Positions 62,878-64,000 of a stretch of DNA of 64,000 bases are shown piece by piece (position 1 is the stretch's first letter; each line of letters begins with the position of its first letter). The DNA is taken from the NCBI GenBank assembly GCA_035457725.1, contig DATIBC010000120.1:43676-107675 (forward strand), read 5' to 3'. The stretch comes from DATFES01 sp035457725 (GTDB taxonomy: Bacteria > Pseudomonadota > Alphaproteobacteria > CACIAM-22H2). Below the pieces are notes generated by a model, which was not told the DNA's origin, searched no databases, and was given only the letters and a program-made list of their open reading frames with translations. The position numbers and the translations under genes are program-made.

Positions 62878-63840
62878 TCAATCGCCGGCCGCCGGCTGCA
62901 GCGCGGCGACCTCGGACACGACCGCTCTCGGCGCGACAAAATGCGCCGTGGTGAGATCGACATAGCGCCACGCCTGACGGCGGTCGAACAACGCGCGAAG
63001 CGCCTGATTGTTGTGCTTATGGCCCGAGCGAAGCGCGTTGATCCGCCCGACGATCGGCGCGCCGGCGAGATACAGATCGCCGACGCAATCGAGAATCTTA
63101 TGTCGAACGAATTCGTCCTCGTAGCGCAAGCCTTCTTTGTTGAGGACGCGGTCGCCGCTCACCACGACGGCATTGTCCAACGAGCCGCCGCGCGCGAGCC
63201 CGGCGGCGCGGAGCTGCTTGACCTCGTGCAGAAACCCGAAAGTGCGCGCGCGCGCCACTTCGGCGCGGAACGATGCTGGCGACAGCGGAACGTAGCAGGA
63301 TTGCTGCCGGATCGCCGAGCTTTCGAAGTCGATCTCGAAGTCGATCGAAAACCCCGTGCCCGGAAGGAACTCGATGCGGCGCTTCCCGTCGTCAACACTG
63401 ACGCGCTGGAGGATTTCGATGCCGCGGCGCGGCGCGTCTTGCTCGACCACGCCCGCGCAGTCGATGAGGAACAGGAACGGCGCCGCGCTGCCGTCCATCA
63501 CCGGCGCCTCGGGGCCGTTGATTTCAACGATCAAGTTGTCGATTTCGGCGCCGTATAGGGCGGCCATCAAATGCTCCACCGTGCCAACGGTAGCCCCTGC
63601 GGCGTTGCCCAGCATCGTGCACAGCCGCGTGTCGACCACGTGGCGATAGTCTGCCTTGATGTCGGCCGCCGTCGGCCGGCCACGGGTCATGCGCAACAGA
63701 TCGGTGCGACGAAAGACGATGCCCGTGCCGGTGGGCGCGGGGAGCAAGGTCATGGTCACCTTGACGCCTGAATGCAGACCGGTTCCTGTGCAGCTGATTG
63801 CGGTCTTGATGGTCTTCTGACGGATCACGGGGGACGCCAT
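62878..63840 (-). CDS. lpxC: UDP-3-O-acyl-N-acetylglucosamine deacetylase
   Basis: LpxC (320 residues), the zinc deacetylase that commits to lipid A synthesis. The zinc site is seen as TVEHLMAALYGAEIDNL (His), and RHKILDCVGDLYL (His and Asp); the catalytic His is in SGHKHNNQALRAL. The opening RQKTIKTAISCTGTGLHSGV is canonical. The ATG at 63840 is preferred over a TTG five codons upstream, as GGAG stands eight bases before it. The preceding gene, beyond the window, is expected to be ftsZ. Confidence 0.96.
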   Translation of the reverse strand: MASPVIRQKTIKTAISCTGTGLHSGVKVTMTLLPAPTGTGIVFRRTDLLRMTRGRPTAADIKADYRHVVDTRLCTMLGNAAGATVGTVEHLMAALYGAEIDNLIVEINGPEAPVMDGSAAPFLFLIDCAGVVEQDAPRRGIEILQRVSVDDGKRRIEFLPGTGFSIDFEIDFESSAIRQQSCYVPLSPASFRAEVARARTFGFLHEVKQLRAAGLARGGSLDNAVVVSGDRVLNKEGLRYEDEFVRHKILDCVGDLYLAGAPIVGRINALRSGHKHNNQALRALFDRRQAWRYVDLTTAHFVAPRAVVSEVAALQPAAGD

Positions 63841-64000
63841 TCCATCGAACTCCAAGCTGCCGAGTTGCTCTGGTTTTTATCGAAATCGGCCGGATTATTG
63901 AGGCGCTTCAGGGGGGTAGGTAACAACCCCGCCCGAAGCGCTCAAATCACCTTTTATTACATTTTGTTACGCGGTTAACGGCCGAATATCCCAATCTTTT
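63841..64000 (-). other. lpxC upstream region at the window end
   Basis: 160 bases with no supported gene. AT-rich patches (for example around 63950-63965) suggest a promoter for lpxC or the end of the preceding ftsZ-side transcript, but no element was clear enough to place. Confidence 0.4.

Overview
The window is GC-rich, densely coded chromosomal DNA, almost certainly from an alphaproteobacterium. The evidence is the lpxC-bamD-recN-ligA order at the right end (the stretch next to ftsZ in that class), the dnaG-rpoD and carA-carB-greA pairings, an RpoD with a long acidic insert, a DUF1127 protein, and Mla and Mrp genes of alphaproteobacterial type. The order within the class cannot be settled by eye; a Rhodospirillales or Hyphomicrobiales-like lineage is plausible. 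No insertion sequence, prophage, integrase, CRISPR array or plasmid gene was seen, so this reads as core genome with a few accessory operons.

Layout, left to right. 1-718 (minus): start of an Mrp-type cation/proton antiporter operon (mnhE, partial mnhF). 839-4631 (minus): a chromate resistance operon in the order superoxide dismutase-rhodanese fusion, stand-alone ChrB C-domain protein, full ChrB, ChrA, behind a promoter overlapped by a strong palindrome. 4828-9961 (minus): carA-carB-greA. 10199-15034 (plus): yqeY, dnaG, rpoD. 15198-16202: a SAM methyltransferase with an Asn/Gly repeat tail and a CAU-anticodon tRNA. 16226-17429 (minus): three small membrane proteins.

17525-27683 is the most interesting block. 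It holds a sodium:solute symporter with its DUF4212 partner, an unknown protein plus a CBS/GlnD-like nucleotidyltransferase, and a convergent operon of a single-domain response regulator, a membrane PAS/pseudokinase fused to a DEDDh exonuclease, a small membrane protein and a symporter-histidine kinase. Together they look like a carboxylate uptake and sensing module.

27841-28980 is a CobW-type GTPase. 28977-35989 (minus) is a sugar-type ABC importer operon that also carries an argininosuccinate-lyase-family enzyme and a TPR protein. 36286-39222 (plus): ettA and an MFS transporter. 39249-40760 (minus): mlaA-mlaC, outer-membrane lipid asymmetry. 41119-46561 (plus): an ArsR-methyltransferase regulator, metF and metH, a methyl-cycle operon. 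46609-49811: DUF2141 protein, BASS-type transporter, thioesterase and a protease-fold protein lacking catalytic residues. 49938-53175 (plus): UvrD helicase and prmA. 53234-57535: DUF1127 protein, aminopeptidase P with an N-terminal extension, and a divergent CGNR-regulator/AhpD-like pair. 57732-63840 (minus): lpxC, bamD, recN, ligA and a small unknown gene coupled to ligA; the last 160 bases are the lpxC upstream region.

Functions are assigned from recognisable motifs and gene order by reading only; no database search was run. Start codons were chosen from family N-termini, Shine-Dalgarno-like sequences and overlap with neighbours.
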